NCBI GenBank assembly: GCA_964565865.1 | Contig: CAZMGM010000004.1 | Span: forward strand, 1 to 64,000 | Reading direction: 5' to 3' | Length of the DNA stretch: 64,000 nt | Source: CBDAPI01 sp964565865 | GTDB lineage: Bacteria > Acidobacteriota > UBA6911 > RPQK01 > CBDAPI01 | Shown here: positions 41,044-50,489 of the stretch, piece by piece | Numbering within the stretch: position 1 is the stretch's first letter | Layout: each line of letters begins with the position of its first letter | Translations under genes and position numbers: made by a program | Notes under the pieces: model-generated | What the model saw: the letters and a program-made list of their open reading frames with translations, nothing else | Database searches by the model: none | What the model was told of the DNA's origin: nothing

Positions 41044-43188
41044 TTACTCGATGAGTTGAAGTTCTACCAGGCCTGCCTTCTCCAGGTCGCGGATGTAATG
41101 GTCTATGGCCCGCAGAGGCACCGGCTGAGTGGCGGATGAGAGCGTGTTTCGGATCTCCAGAATGGAGCGCTGGCCATCGATCAGGTTGACCAGAAAATAG
41201 AAATACAGCCGGGACAACTCTGTCGTTGAATACCAGAAACGGTCTTCTTCTCTCAACAGTAGTTCCGGGACGCCCTCGGCCAGCGGCCCCCGGGTCAATC
41301 GCCTTGGAATAACTTTGGAAGCTTGCCGTTCGGGCTCGCTGAGGATCGTTGGTATGGGAAGTCGGCCCGCCCGCTGATAAAAAATGGCGTGCAGGGTTCG
41401 CCTTTGTAGTTCAGCCTGACCTTCTAGGCTCTGTGTCCAGGTATCGACCAGGCGCCGGGTCAATTCGAAAGGAGCAAAATCAAGGACGCTCTTGAGCGCC
41501 ATGGTTTCACGCTCGAGTGCAAAGTCAATCACTCGCTTAGCGTCATGATAGTTCACTTCCAGGACTTCGATGGGTGATTGGAGAATCCAGGAGACCGCCT
41601 TTCGGGTGTCTTGAATCAATCGTGCCTGTGCATTTGCCGCCACCAGGTTCGTCAGGTCCAGGCTTTGATCGGGTGTGAGAGTAGCCAGAGTCCAGAACAC
41701 CGAGGTCGCAATTAGTTCCGCTCTCTCCAGCTCTACAGGGTCGACTTTGTCGGGCGTATCTTCAGTTGTGTGACGTGTGTAGTCGGGCCAGTGCCCGATC
41801 ATCATGGCGGGCACTGCTACCGCGCCGTCGTTGAACACGACATGGTCACTCCCCCCACTGAATGCAGTGATTCGGTAGTTGAAGTTGCTGGAGCTGCCAC
41901 CTGGGTTGGCAATCCCCTGCCTGTCGACCCGCTCAGCGACCAGAGCAGTCAAATCTGCCAATACACTGCTAATGGTGGGCGGAGTCCATGTGATGTTCAT
42001 CCTGGTGTGCAAAAGGTCCAGATTCTCGCCGACCATGTCGAGGTTGAGATTGGCCAGTACCCGCCCTCCCAGGCTGGGACCCTTCAGTTCGGGATGGGAG
42101 TCGAGATAGGCCATGGTCCCATAAAGTCCCGGCACCCAGAGAAAACGGATGGTTCTTTTGGGACCTGGGAGCTTTCCGAGCTTGATCAGATCATCCAGGG
42201 CGCGGGCCATGTCAAGCAGGGCCGCACTTCCACTGGCATTGTCATTGGCGGATTCCTTCGGATGATCCAGATGGGCCGTAAACACCAGTTCCTGACTTGA
42301 ATTCTCACTCCCTGGGATCAACGCAACAATGACATCCATTCTCCAAGGCTCCAGACCTCGGCCTACTACTCTCCCGTCCAGAACTACCCGTTTGTCCTCC
42401 TGCAGGAGGCTCTTGAGCGCGCGACCCTGACGGTTGCTGATGTTGAATCCAAACGTCACATTGGGAATTTCCTCTGTCCTTGGCCACATTCCGGTGGATC
42501 CGATCATGTCCGGGTGCTCCGTTGCCCGGAAGTCATCGAGGTAACACACCACAGCAGCGGCGCCATACTTGAGAACGGCAAAGCGATGGACCTCACCTCC
42601 ATCGCCTGTTGCAAGAACGATTTTCCCTCTCACATCCTTACCTCTGTAATCCGAATCTGAAGTGCCCGTACCCACATCCACCAGTTCTGCGCGGGCTTGG
42701 CCGGCATTCGAGTAGGTGATCACACTCATTCCAATCTCGGGATACCGGACCAGGAGTTCGTCCTGCGGTTCGATCATGCGCAGCTCTGCCGATTCAATAT
42801 CCCAACCGGATGGAGACTGCCAGGTCTGATAAACGACCCTTCCGTCAGAGGGGAAGCTCTCGATCCAGGCCTGCTCTTTCTGGAAGCCGAACTCTCGAAG
42901 CATACTCAAAACGTATTGGGCGGCATCTGAATACCCTCGAGACCCCAGGATTCGGTGGTGGCGAGTGATTTCAATAACGTGATCTTTGGCCAGCTGGCCA
43001 GACAACTCATCGCGTAGAAGTTCGAAGACTTCGCTTGAAGGAAGCTGAAGGGGCGGTTCGGCCACCAGGGTGGTAGGTAGGCGCAGGGCCAGGGACGCTG
43101 CGAGAATTCCCCACTTCATCTGTGCGATCAAGCTCCGCGATCTCCTCGACATCCTACCTACTATGCCTGAGCCAACTGTATCTTTCAT
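41044..43188 (-). CDS. M28 family metallopeptidase with PA-like insert
   Basis: A 714-residue exported aminopeptidase-like protein. A signal peptide (M-K-W-G-I-L-A-A-S-L-A-L region) is followed by a protease-associated insert (V-D-V-G-T-G-T-S-D-S-D-Y, G-K-D-V-R-G-K-I-V-L-A) and the M28 core: F-T-A-H-L-D-H-P, N-D-N-A-S-G-S-A-A-L-L-D-M-A, L-N-L-D-M-V-G-E-N, and H-T-T-E-D-T-P-D-K-V-D. These supply the two-zinc ligands, although the E-E pair usually seen after the core is not obvious (L-W-V-P-G-L-Y-G-T). The last 60 residues resemble a winged-helix fold. The start is uncertain; ATGs at residues 1, 13 and 24 all precede the signal. Confidence 0.82.
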   Translation of the reverse strand: MKDTVGSGIVGRMSRRSRSLIAQMKWGILAASLALRLPTTLVAEPPLQLPSSEVFELLRDELSGQLAKDHVIEITRHHRILGSRGYSDAAQYVLSMLREFGFQKEQAWIESFPSDGRVVYQTWQSPSGWDIESAELRMIEPQDELLVRYPEIGMSVITYSNAGQARAELVDVGTGTSDSDYRGKDVRGKIVLATGDGGEVHRFAVLKYGAAAVVCYLDDFRATEHPDMIGSTGMWPRTEEIPNVTFGFNISNRQGRALKSLLQEDKRVVLDGRVVGRGLEPWRMDVIVALIPGSENSSQELVFTAHLDHPKESANDNASGSAALLDMARALDDLIKLGKLPGPKRTIRFLWVPGLYGTMAYLDSHPELKGPSLGGRVLANLNLDMVGENLDLLHTRMNITWTPPTISSVLADLTALVAERVDRQGIANPGGSSSNFNYRITAFSGGSDHVVFNDGAVAVPAMMIGHWPDYTRHTTEDTPDKVDPVELERAELIATSVFWTLATLTPDQSLDLTNLVAANAQARLIQDTRKAVSWILQSPIEVLEVNYHDAKRVIDFALERETMALKSVLDFAPFELTRRLVDTWTQSLEGQAELQRRTLHAIFYQRAGRLPIPTILSEPERQASKVIPRRLTRGPLAEGVPELLLREEDRFWYSTTELSRLYFYFLVNLIDGQRSILEIRNTLSSATQPVPLRAIDHYIRDLEKAGLVELQLIE

Positions 43189-43346
43189 CTCGTAGAGTCA
43201 AGTTTCGAACGGACTGGATTTGCTTGGGACCACCAGGGGTTCTCAGCTCGGGCTGAGCGGTTGCCCCTTTTTTTGGAGAGTATGATGTCGAAGGACACAC
43301 ATGAACAATTGAACGCAGACTACAAGGAGGTGTCCTCCAAACGGGC

Positions 43347-44921
43347 CTATGCCGTGAGGCGTTCTTCGCCTAGGAAGACCAGCTTGAAGAGAATTGAGTC
43401 CCCAATTGCTCTCCAGCTCGCCTCAATCACGTTGTGTGAGACACCGACCGTCGACCAGGATTCATCCCCGTCGGTCGACTCGATCAGCACCCTCACCCTT
43501 GCGGCCGTGCCGTCTTTGGCGTCCAGAACCCGGACCTTGTAATCGGTCAGGCGAATGCTCTCCACTTCGGGAAAGAATCGGGCGACGGCTTTTTTTATGG
43601 CGCGATCCAGCGCATGGATCGGCCCGTTCCCATCGGCCGCAGTATGTTCCTCCGATCCGTCTACCGAGACCTTGACGGTCGCCTCACTCAGGAACTCTCC
43701 CGAGACCTGGTCAATAAAGATGCGGAATCCGGTGAATTCGAAGGGGTCAGCTTCGTGCTCTCCAAACTCCCGAACCAGCAGCTTCAAGCTCGCATCCGCT
43801 CCCTCGAATTGAGAGCCCTCGAACTCGAGCTCCTTGATTCGGGCGAGTAGCGCAGTCAAGTCAATCGATTCCGGCTCGAGGCCGAGTTCCCTCAGTTTGT
43901 AATTCAAGCTGCTCCTGCCGGACAGATCGGAGATGAGAACCTGGCGGTCGTTGCCAACCGTCTGTGGATCGATGTGCTCGTAGGTTCGTGTATCCTTTAC
44001 CAGAGCATTCACATGGATTCCCCCCTTGTGGGCGAAGGCGCTGTTGCCGGCAAAGGGAAGGTTGTGAGGAACTGCTATGTTTGCGATTTCGCCAACAAAA
44101 TGAGACATGGGTGTCAACTGCCGGAGTGCCTCCTCTCCCACACAATGGCGTTCTGCCATTTTCAGATCGATCACGGGAATGATCGATGTGAGATTGGCGT
44201 TTCCAGTGCGCTCGCCTAGACCGTTGATGGTGCCCTGTACCATGACGGCACCTGCTTCTATCGCGGCAATTGTACCGGCCACACCCAGCTCACAATCGTT
44301 ATGGGCGTGGATACCGACCCGGTCGAAACGAGAGACCACTTTGCGGGTTACTTCATGGATCAGGGAGGGAAGGGAGCCTCCCCTCGTGTCGCACAGAACA
44401 ATCCAGTCTGCTCCGGACTCCTGCGCCACGGACAGGACACGCAGAGCATATTCGGGATTGTGGCGGTAGCCGTCGAAGAAGTGTTCGGCGTCGAAGACAA
44501 CTTCTTTCCCTTCAGCCTTCACATAGGAAAGGCTCTCTCGAATCAGGACAAAATTCTCTTCCAGGGAGATTCCAAGAGCCTTCTTGACGTGGAAGTCCCA
44601 GCTTTTGGCCACGATGGTGAGAACGGGTGTTTGGGCCTCGAGTAAGGCTTTTAGATTAGGGTCCTTGTCCACCCGGTTCTTGTAGTGCCGGGTCGATCCG
44701 AAAGCACAGACCTTGCTCTTTTTCCACTCCAGAGAGGCTGCTTCTCTAAAGAATCCGACATCAGTCGGGTTTGATCCCGGCCACCCGCCCTCGATAAAGT
44801 CAACTCCAAAGTCGTCAAGGCGCTGAGCTATTCTAATTTTGTCGGCGACGCTGAGAGAGATCTCCCCCCCCTGCGTTCCATCCCGAAGCGTACAATCGTA
44901 AACAAACACCTGCTCTGACAC
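43347..44921 (-). CDS. cimA: Citramalate synthase
   Basis: A 524-residue enzyme of the isopropylmalate/homocitrate synthase superfamily, condensing acetyl-CoA with pyruvate to (R)-citramalate in the threonine-independent isoleucine pathway. It has D-C-T-L-R-D-G-T-Q-G at the start, E-G-G-W-P-G-S-N-P characteristic of the CimA group, V-G-I-H-A-H-N-D-C-E-L-G-V-A, G-T-I-N-G-L-G-E-R-T-G-N-A-N-L, H-K-G-G-I-H, and a C-terminal LeuA allosteric domain, the likely site of isoleucine inhibition. AAGGAG stands 6 nt before a GTG at 44921, which I prefer over the ATG at 44927 that abuts the AAGGAG. Confidence 0.9.
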   Translation of the reverse strand: MSEQVFVYDCTLRDGTQGGEISLSVADKIRIAQRLDDFGVDFIEGGWPGSNPTDVGFFREAASLEWKKSKVCAFGSTRHYKNRVDKDPNLKALLEAQTPVLTIVAKSWDFHVKKALGISLEENFVLIRESLSYVKAEGKEVVFDAEHFFDGYRHNPEYALRVLSVAQESGADWIVLCDTRGGSLPSLIHEVTRKVVSRFDRVGIHAHNDCELGVAGTIAAIEAGAVMVQGTINGLGERTGNANLTSIIPVIDLKMAERHCVGEEALRQLTPMSHFVGEIANIAVPHNLPFAGNSAFAHKGGIHVNALVKDTRTYEHIDPQTVGNDRQVLISDLSGRSSLNYKLRELGLEPESIDLTALLARIKELEFEGSQFEGADASLKLLVREFGEHEADPFEFTGFRIFIDQVSGEFLSEATVKVSVDGSEEHTAADGNGPIHALDRAIKKAVARFFPEVESIRLTDYKVRVLDAKDGTAARVRVLIESTDGDESWSTVGVSHNVIEASWRAIGDSILFKLVFLGEERLTA

Positions 44922-44958
44922 AATCATCTCCTTGTGGCTGGTCGAAAGCCGAATCTGG

Positions 44959-44999
44959 CCTGCAACAAAAATAGCGAAGAAAAAGAAGTTCGTTGCAGG
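44959..44999 (-). promoter_or_regulatory. Inverted repeat in the cimA leader
   Basis: CCTGCAAC (44959-44966) and GTTGCAGG (44992-44999) are perfect 8-bp complements enclosing 25 bases that are T-rich on the cimA strand. The structure ends about 35 bp before the cimA start, so it could affect transcription or translation of the leader. No leader peptide or T-box motif was recognised. Confidence 0.3.
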
Positions 45000-45625
45000 G
45001 ACTCGGTCAGGGACGACCAGTCTGCCCTCCACTACGAATGGGAGGTAATAACCTTAATATTACAGATGCATCTGGAAGACCGGCTTATTTCCCCAACTGA
45101 AAATTTCCGGTTCGATATTGCCTGCATTTTCAAATCAATTGTGGGGTTTTCCCTGACGGTGAGTCAACAGGAAAAAGGGGCACCCTTACGTGAGAATCTC
45201 ACTTGAGCTCAGCTTTTTAATCCCACTGTGTAACGTTGTGCAACAGCTTGTGACAAAAAGAATCGCCAAAAGGTGATCAGGCGAACTGTAACTTAGGGAC
45301 ATGACTGGCAAGCTTTCTAAGGACAATAAGAGAATCCTGAGTGGGGGTAGGTCCCTTCCCCACAGCATTATGAACCGAGCCGGAAAGATCTATCCGGGCA
45401 CACCTCTGAAGGTCAAGACGCGGACGGAGCTTCTGCCTTCCATAACACCCGTCTATTGAAAACATCTGCGGGCTGACTGCGGTGACCTGCCCCAGGGCTT
45501 TTAGCCGGGATTGGTCGGCAAGGACAGGAGCCCGGTAGGCTTATCAGTCGGAGCTTGAATCCAAATGCCCACAAGAATTCCAGATTCCAGACTTTCAGCA
45601 TCACGTGGACGTTTGTTTCCAGAAC
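45000..45625. other. Intergenic region without a recognised gene
   Basis: About 600 bp between cimA and the cupin gene. Short frames exist on both strands but none has a ribosome-binding site plus family-like sequence. It presumably contains the cimA promoter. Confidence 0.4.
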
Positions 45626-46015
45626 CTAGCACCCTGTATGGGGAGCCGACCCTCTCAGGTAGGCATCTTCCCCCTTAACCCAGTCCTCCCGCGGGGGACT
45701 AAACAGATCCAGCACAACTGAATCTTCGAGAGCCTCCACCTTGTGAGGTAGATGGGCCGGCAACAGCAGAGTCTCCTCGACTCCCACCACGATTGCCTCT
45801 CCCTCCTCTGCACCGATCCAGAACTTCAGGGCTCCTTCCAGAATGTAGCTCAACTGCTCATTGTGATGGCTGTGTAATGGAACGACGGCACCACGAGCCA
45901 TACGGAGTTGAGCCAGCATGATCGATTCGCCATGGACGAATCTGCGCCGTATGAGTTTTCCCAGTTTCTCAAAGGGCATTTCCTCCCACTTCAAGTGTCG
46001 AGAACTGTTCATCAT
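45626..46015 (-). CDS. Single-domain cupin protein
   Basis: A 129-residue cupin (Cupin_2). Motif 1 reads P-L-H-S-H-H-N-E-Q-L-S-Y-I-L-E-G and supplies metal ligands; motif 2 is around L-L-L-P-A-H-L-P-H-K-V-E. An AGGAGGAAG site precedes the tandem ATGs. It is an isolated gene upstream of pckA. Small cupins act as sugar or keto-acid isomerases, dioxygenases or sensors, and I cannot choose among these. Confidence 0.82.
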   Translation of the reverse strand: MMNSSRHLKWEEMPFEKLGKLIRRRFVHGESIMLAQLRMARGAVVPLHSHHNEQLSYILEGALKFWIGAEEGEAIVVGVEETLLLPAHLPHKVEALEDSVVLDLFSPPREDWVKGEDAYLRGSAPHTGC

Positions 46016-46236
46016 TCGCGTATCTTCCTCCTAGGAAACTGCCGACAGACTCACAATTCCTATGTCTCTCCCTCCGGGACGCGCGCACAATCGGCCTGTC
46101 AATTCTTGAGCCAGAAAAGGGGCTACATTGGCCTTTCGAATTGTTCTGGGGTATAGCATCTTAGGATGGAGCGCTGGAGCAGGGTAATGAACGCTCAAAA
46201 AGTGGGTCCAGCCTCCACGACTTCCGCATCGACTAC

Positions 46237-47823
46237 CTACTCATAAATCGAGAAATTCGTTCTGAATCGCTGGGCTAGTTGAGCTGCCTGTTCCCCGTAT
46301 GCTGTCTGATCGGCCCAGGTACTCATCGGGTTCAGGATTTCAGAAGGGACGTTGGGACAGTCTTTGGGAAAGGAAAGACCGAAAACAGGGTCGACCTGAT
46401 AGTCCACGTCGTCCAGGGACCCCCGATGGATGGCGTCAACGAGGGCACGTGTAAGGGGCAGACTGATGCGTTCCCCGGTACCAAAAGATCCACCCGTCCA
46501 CCCCGTATTCACTAGCCAGGTCTTCACCCCCAGAGTGCGGATACGATCGGCCAGCATTTCCGCATACCGGCGGGGATGCCAGACCAGAAACGGGGCCCCG
46601 AAACAAGCTGAGAAAGTCGCCTCGGGTTCTTGCACGCCGACTTCCGTTCCGGCGACTTTCGCGGTGTAGCCGTTTATGAAATGGTACATGGCCTGTTTCG
46701 GCGTCAGGCGGCTAACAGGGGGGAGGATGCCAAAGGCATCGCAGGTCAGAAAAATCACGTTGGTGGGATGGCCGGCAATACAGGGGATCTTGGCGTTGGC
46801 AATGAACTCGATGGGATAAGACCCGCGGGTGTTCATCGTAATCGACGTGTCTGCAAAATCCACATCGCGCGACTGTGAGCCATAAATCACATTCTCCAGG
46901 ACCGCACCAAAACGGATGGCCCCGTAAATCTCCGGCTCGTACTGTGGGGACAGGTCGATAACCTTGGCGTAACATCCGCCCTCGATGTTGAAGATCCCGT
47001 TGTGTGTCCAGCAGTGTTCGTCGTCCCCGATAAGTGCCCGGTTGGGGTCGGCAGAAAGCGTCGTTTTTCCCGTCCCGGAAAGACCGAAGAACAGAGAGAC
47101 GTCGTCATTTTCTCCCTGATTTGCGGAGCAGTGCATAGAGAGCACACCCTGACGGGGCATCAGGTAATTCATCAGCGTGAAAACCCCCTTTTTCATCTCG
47201 CCGGCGTATTCGGTACCCAGGATAACGGTCTCTGCACGCTCCAGGTGCAAGGCAACGCTGGTTTCAGAACCTACTCCTTCTAGGGCCGGGTCGGCCGGAA
47301 TGCTTCCCGCGTTGTAAATGACTGCATCCGGTTCTCCGAAACTCTCAAGCTGTTCGCGATCCGGCCTGATCAGCATATTGTGCATAAAGAGGGCATGGTA
47401 GGCTCGCTCGCAGATGACACGGATCTTCAACCGGTGTTGCGGATCCCAACCAGCAAAACCGTCAATGACAAACAACCGGTCACGACTGTTCAGATACTCG
47501 ATGGCCCTCTGCCGATTGGACCGAAAGGAATCTTCGGGGAGTGGGATATTCACGCTTCCCCACCAGACGTCTCCTTCCGTGGCGGCCGTCCTGACAACCC
47601 TCTTGTCCGCGGGTGATCGGCCCGTCTTGGCACCGGAGAGTGCCACCAGCGCCCCGCTCGCAACTACCGCTGTGTCGGCTTCGTTTTGAAGGGCTTCCTC
47701 GTAGAGCACTGCGGGAGCAGGATTGCGAACGATGGTTCCTGCATTGATTCCGTGTATTTTCAAGTCGAAGTCCCCCCCTTGGTCGCTTTCTGCATGATCG
47801 TTTACTGCTTTGGAACGGATCAT
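46237..47823 (-). CDS. pckA: Phosphoenolpyruvate carboxykinase (ATP)
   Basis: A 528-residue ATP-type PEP carboxykinase, converting oxaloacetate plus ATP to PEP, CO2 and ADP, the first committed step of gluconeogenesis. It has the phosphate loop F-F-G-L-S-G-T-G-K-T-T-L-S, S-A-D-P-N-R-A-L-I-G-D-D-E-H-C-W, F-N-I-E-G-G-C-Y-A-K and L-S-G-A-K-T-G-R-S-P-A-D-K-R. The ATG at 47823 gives normal family length; an in-frame ATG at 47856 and further upstream codons are alternatives, with no good ribosome-binding site for any. It is divergent from bshA. Confidence 0.95.
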   Translation of the reverse strand: MIRSKAVNDHAESDQGGDFDLKIHGINAGTIVRNPAPAVLYEEALQNEADTAVVASGALVALSGAKTGRSPADKRVVRTAATEGDVWWGSVNIPLPEDSFRSNRQRAIEYLNSRDRLFVIDGFAGWDPQHRLKIRVICERAYHALFMHNMLIRPDREQLESFGEPDAVIYNAGSIPADPALEGVGSETSVALHLERAETVILGTEYAGEMKKGVFTLMNYLMPRQGVLSMHCSANQGENDDVSLFFGLSGTGKTTLSADPNRALIGDDEHCWTHNGIFNIEGGCYAKVIDLSPQYEPEIYGAIRFGAVLENVIYGSQSRDVDFADTSITMNTRGSYPIEFIANAKIPCIAGHPTNVIFLTCDAFGILPPVSRLTPKQAMYHFINGYTAKVAGTEVGVQEPEATFSACFGAPFLVWHPRRYAEMLADRIRTLGVKTWLVNTGWTGGSFGTGERISLPLTRALVDAIHRGSLDDVDYQVDPVFGLSFPKDCPNVPSEILNPMSTWADQTAYGEQAAQLAQRFRTNFSIYE

Positions 47824-47993
47824 TCTAGAGAAAGAGCCTCGGAAGTTCCATCTCATTTCGAAAGTTGAACTTTCAACCTTTGACTTCTGACCCTCAACCA
47901 GGAGGGCAAGGGTTGCCCGGAGCCAGTACCAAACATAGAATCCCGGGGCGGGGAGACATAGAATCAGCACGGAGGTATGGAGGAATCTCGGGC

Positions 47994-49112
47994 GTGAAAA
48001 TCGGTATTACATGCCACCCCACGTATGGCGGAAGCGGCGTTGTCGCAACCGAGCTAGGTATGGAGCTGGCCGTTCGCGGGCACGAGGTCCACTTTGTCAC
48101 CTATGCCAACCCGATCCGTCTGCAGGCCGAGATGCCCGGAATTCACTATCATGAAGTTAAGGTAACCAGTTATCCGCTGTTTCAACACCAGCCCTATACC
48201 TTGGCACTAGCCTCCAGAATGTCAGAAGTAGCCACGCGTCACAAACTCGACCTACTGCATGTACACTATGCGATCCCTCATTCCGTTTCCGCATTTCTAG
48301 CCAAGAGAATCCTCGGGACTTCCGTTAGGCTTCCCGTGGTGACGACCCTCCACGGCACCGATATCACCCTGGTAGGAATCGAGCGGGCCTATTTCCCTAT
48401 TACGCGCTACGCCATCGAGAACTCTGACGGGATTACGGCGATCAGCCAGTATCTGGCCCAGAGCACAAAAGAAGTATTCAAAATCCGCCGCCCCATTCGG
48501 GTCATTCCCAACTTCGTGAACTGTGATCTCTATAAGCCGGAACCCGGAGAAAAGGCCGGGCAAGACGACCAAAAGATTCTCATCCACATCTCCAACTTTC
48601 GAAGCGTGAAACGAGTAAACGACTGCCTACATATACTGGACGAGGTTCGACGCAAGGTGCCCGCCCGCCTGCTAATGGTCGGGGACGGTCCAGAGCGAAG
48701 CTCCGCAGGGCATCTGGCCAAAACACTCGGGATTTCGCATGCCGTTGATTTTCTGGGAAAACAGCTCGGCATCGATCAGCTGCTTCCCGGGGCTCACGTG
48801 CTTCTTCTGCCCAGCGAACTGGAGGGCTTTGGTTTGGTTGCCCTGGAAGCAATGGCCTGCGGCGTGCCAGTGGTGGCGACAAGGACCGGCGGCGTGCCGG
48901 AGCTCATAACGGACGGACAGGACGGCTTCTTGGAACCGGTAGGAGACATTCGCAGACAGGCGGGACGTGCCATCCAACTTCTTCGGGATCCCGACTTGCA
49001 CCGGAAAATTTCGGACGCCGCACGGCGCACGGCGAAAGAGCGATTCGATATCCGCAGGATCATTCCCCTGTATGAACAGTATTATGAGGAGGTCAAGGAC
49101 TCTGGTTCATGA
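47994..49112 (+). CDS. bshA: N-acetyl-alpha-D-glucosaminyl L-malate synthase (bacillithiol pathway)
   Basis: A 372-residue GT4 glycosyltransferase that joins UDP-GlcNAc and L-malate, the first step of bacillithiol synthesis. The BshA pattern is strong: I-T-C-H-P-T-Y-G-G-S-G-V-V-A-T-E-L-G at the start, V-H-Y-A-I-P-H-S-V-S-A, T-T-L-H-G-T-D-I-T-L-V-G, H-I-S-N-F-R-S-V-K-R and P-S-E-L-E-G-F-G-L-V-A-L-E-A-M-A. The GTG at 47994 begins the conserved first strand and has GGAGG about 10 nt upstream. No bshB or bshC is visible in this window. Confidence 0.9.
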   Translation: MKIGITCHPTYGGSGVVATELGMELAVRGHEVHFVTYANPIRLQAEMPGIHYHEVKVTSYPLFQHQPYTLALASRMSEVATRHKLDLLHVHYAIPHSVSAFLAKRILGTSVRLPVVTTLHGTDITLVGIERAYFPITRYAIENSDGITAISQYLAQSTKEVFKIRRPIRVIPNFVNCDLYKPEPGEKAGQDDQKILIHISNFRSVKRVNDCLHILDEVRRKVPARLLMVGDGPERSSAGHLAKTLGISHAVDFLGKQLGIDQLLPGAHVLLLPSELEGFGLVALEAMACGVPVVATRTGGVPELITDGQDGFLEPVGDIRRQAGRAIQLLRDPDLHRKISDAARRTAKERFDIRRIIPLYEQYYEEVKDSGS

Positions 49113-49166
49113 ATACGATAGGACCCGTCCGCACACCTCGCTACAGCCGTGAAAGGAAGCACCAGA

Positions 49167-50420
49167 GTGAATTCTGGCAAACTGACCGTCCGTCCTGAAG
49201 AATCTGTCTACCAAAGTTGCTACACGCCGGTTTCGCTGGGCGATATGCTGGCGGACGGGATGGCCCGCGGAAAGATTAGACGGATCCCTGTAGCCCAGCT
49301 CTTCTTCGGCATTTCCGAATTGAGTGAACCCGAGCTCGCCGCCCTGATGCCCCAGATTACCGAGGAACAGTGGAGCGGTATTCTGGATCTGAGCATTTGG
49401 AGGCGGGACCGAACCAGCAGTATTGAGTTTCTGTCCCGATCCCGTCATCTACTGGTTGCTGATGAGCCGGTTGCCAGGAAGCTGCTGCGGGGATCCGACC
49501 CGGAACTCTGGCAGCTGGCCTTCAACCGGCTTCTCGAGGTCATTCCACGACACGAGCAAGGAGCTGGGCCGGATCTACCCGAAGGCGACTGGATCACAAC
49601 TCCCGACGACGGGTTTTGGATCAGGCTACCAGATGATCCAGAGGCCTCGCGGTTGATCCGCCCGCTCCTGCTCAAGCTTTATGAGCTCGATCCTGACCAG
49701 GCTACCCAGCTCATTCTCCTGTCCAAGGCCAGAACTGCTTCCGAGCTGGAGGAAACTGCTTACCAGAAGCGTCAGCGTCGCATGGAAGATCTTGGCTTTC
49801 AGGACTACTTCGACTCCATCTCCGTTTTCAGCCCTCTCACCTTGGAAGACAGCTTTCCCAATAAAGCGTGGCTGCGGTCCCCTGAGAGTGTCGCAATCGC
49901 CCCCCTGAACAAGACCCTGGCAGGACTTTTCTTCTTCAAGACGCTCGCGAGGCTGGATGAACGGAGCCGGCAGGAAGAGATCCTTGAAGAGCTGTTCTAC
50001 GTCTCCAACAAAGTGCTCTCGGCCGATCTCGTGTCGCCGGATCTTCCATCTCGAGTAAAGACCGGAATCCGGAAAACGATTCTGGGCATCAACATCGGAC
50101 TCGAACTCGCGGCGGGAAGAGATGTCCACCAGGCTGCCAGGTTGTTGGAAACCAGATATCTACAATCGTTTTTCCAGCTCTCCTATGGACTCTTGCTGGA
50201 GTTGCAGGTCCTGGCCCGGCAACTTCAGCAAGACGTCGGCTCGTCCCTCGATTCTTACCCGGATCAGCTCGTCAGAGGTCTGCTGCGCCGCTACCCCCTG
50301 CTGGCCGTTCGTACTCCCACCCGTATCAAAAAAAGGTTTTTTCAAACGCTGACCGACACGGAACGGTGCCGAGGGATTCTGGGACATTTAAGGTCGGCGG
50401 TTGGGGAAAAGCGTGGATGA
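49167..50420 (+). CDS. DUF6178-like protein of unknown function
   Basis: A 417-residue, helix-rich cytoplasmic protein. Its early part (F-F-G-I-S-E-L-S-E-P-E-L-A-A-L-M-P-Q, then I-L-D-L-S-I-W-R-R-D) recalls DUF6178 proteins, in which a protein 'level' motif precedes L-D-L-x-x-W. I base this on memory of the family, with moderate confidence. There are no catalytic motifs or membrane segments. A GTG at 49167 with AAGGAAG 7 nt upstream is preferred over the GTG at 49149. It follows bshA by 54 bp and may be cotranscribed, but it does not look like BshC. Confidence 0.55.
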   Translation: MNSGKLTVRPEESVYQSCYTPVSLGDMLADGMARGKIRRIPVAQLFFGISELSEPELAALMPQITEEQWSGILDLSIWRRDRTSSIEFLSRSRHLLVADEPVARKLLRGSDPELWQLAFNRLLEVIPRHEQGAGPDLPEGDWITTPDDGFWIRLPDDPEASRLIRPLLLKLYELDPDQATQLILLSKARTASELEETAYQKRQRRMEDLGFQDYFDSISVFSPLTLEDSFPNKAWLRSPESVAIAPLNKTLAGLFFFKTLARLDERSRQEEILEELFYVSNKVLSADLVSPDLPSRVKTGIRKTILGINIGLELAAGRDVHQAARLLETRYLQSFFQLSYGLLLELQVLARQLQQDVGSSLDSYPDQLVRGLLRRYPLLAVRTPTRIKKRFFQTLTDTERCRGILGHLRSAVGEKRG

Positions 50421-50489
50421 GCTACTTTCTCATCTGACCGATCGGATCGAATACAGCCTTGAATGGACCGCCGTATCGCTAGCGGGCCG

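Noticed and set aside
43261..43542. 93-codon plus-strand frame ahead of and overlapping the cimA 3' end
   Set aside because: Most of it is antisense to the cimA C-terminal domain; its first 25 codons alone do not support a gene.
44934..45206. 90-codon plus-strand frame in the cimA leader region
   Set aside because: No ribosome-binding site, no family likeness, and it overlaps the likely promoter of cimA.
49167..50420. BshC, because it follows bshA
   Set aside because: The sequence lacks BshC features and is shorter than that family; a DUF6178-like reading fits better.
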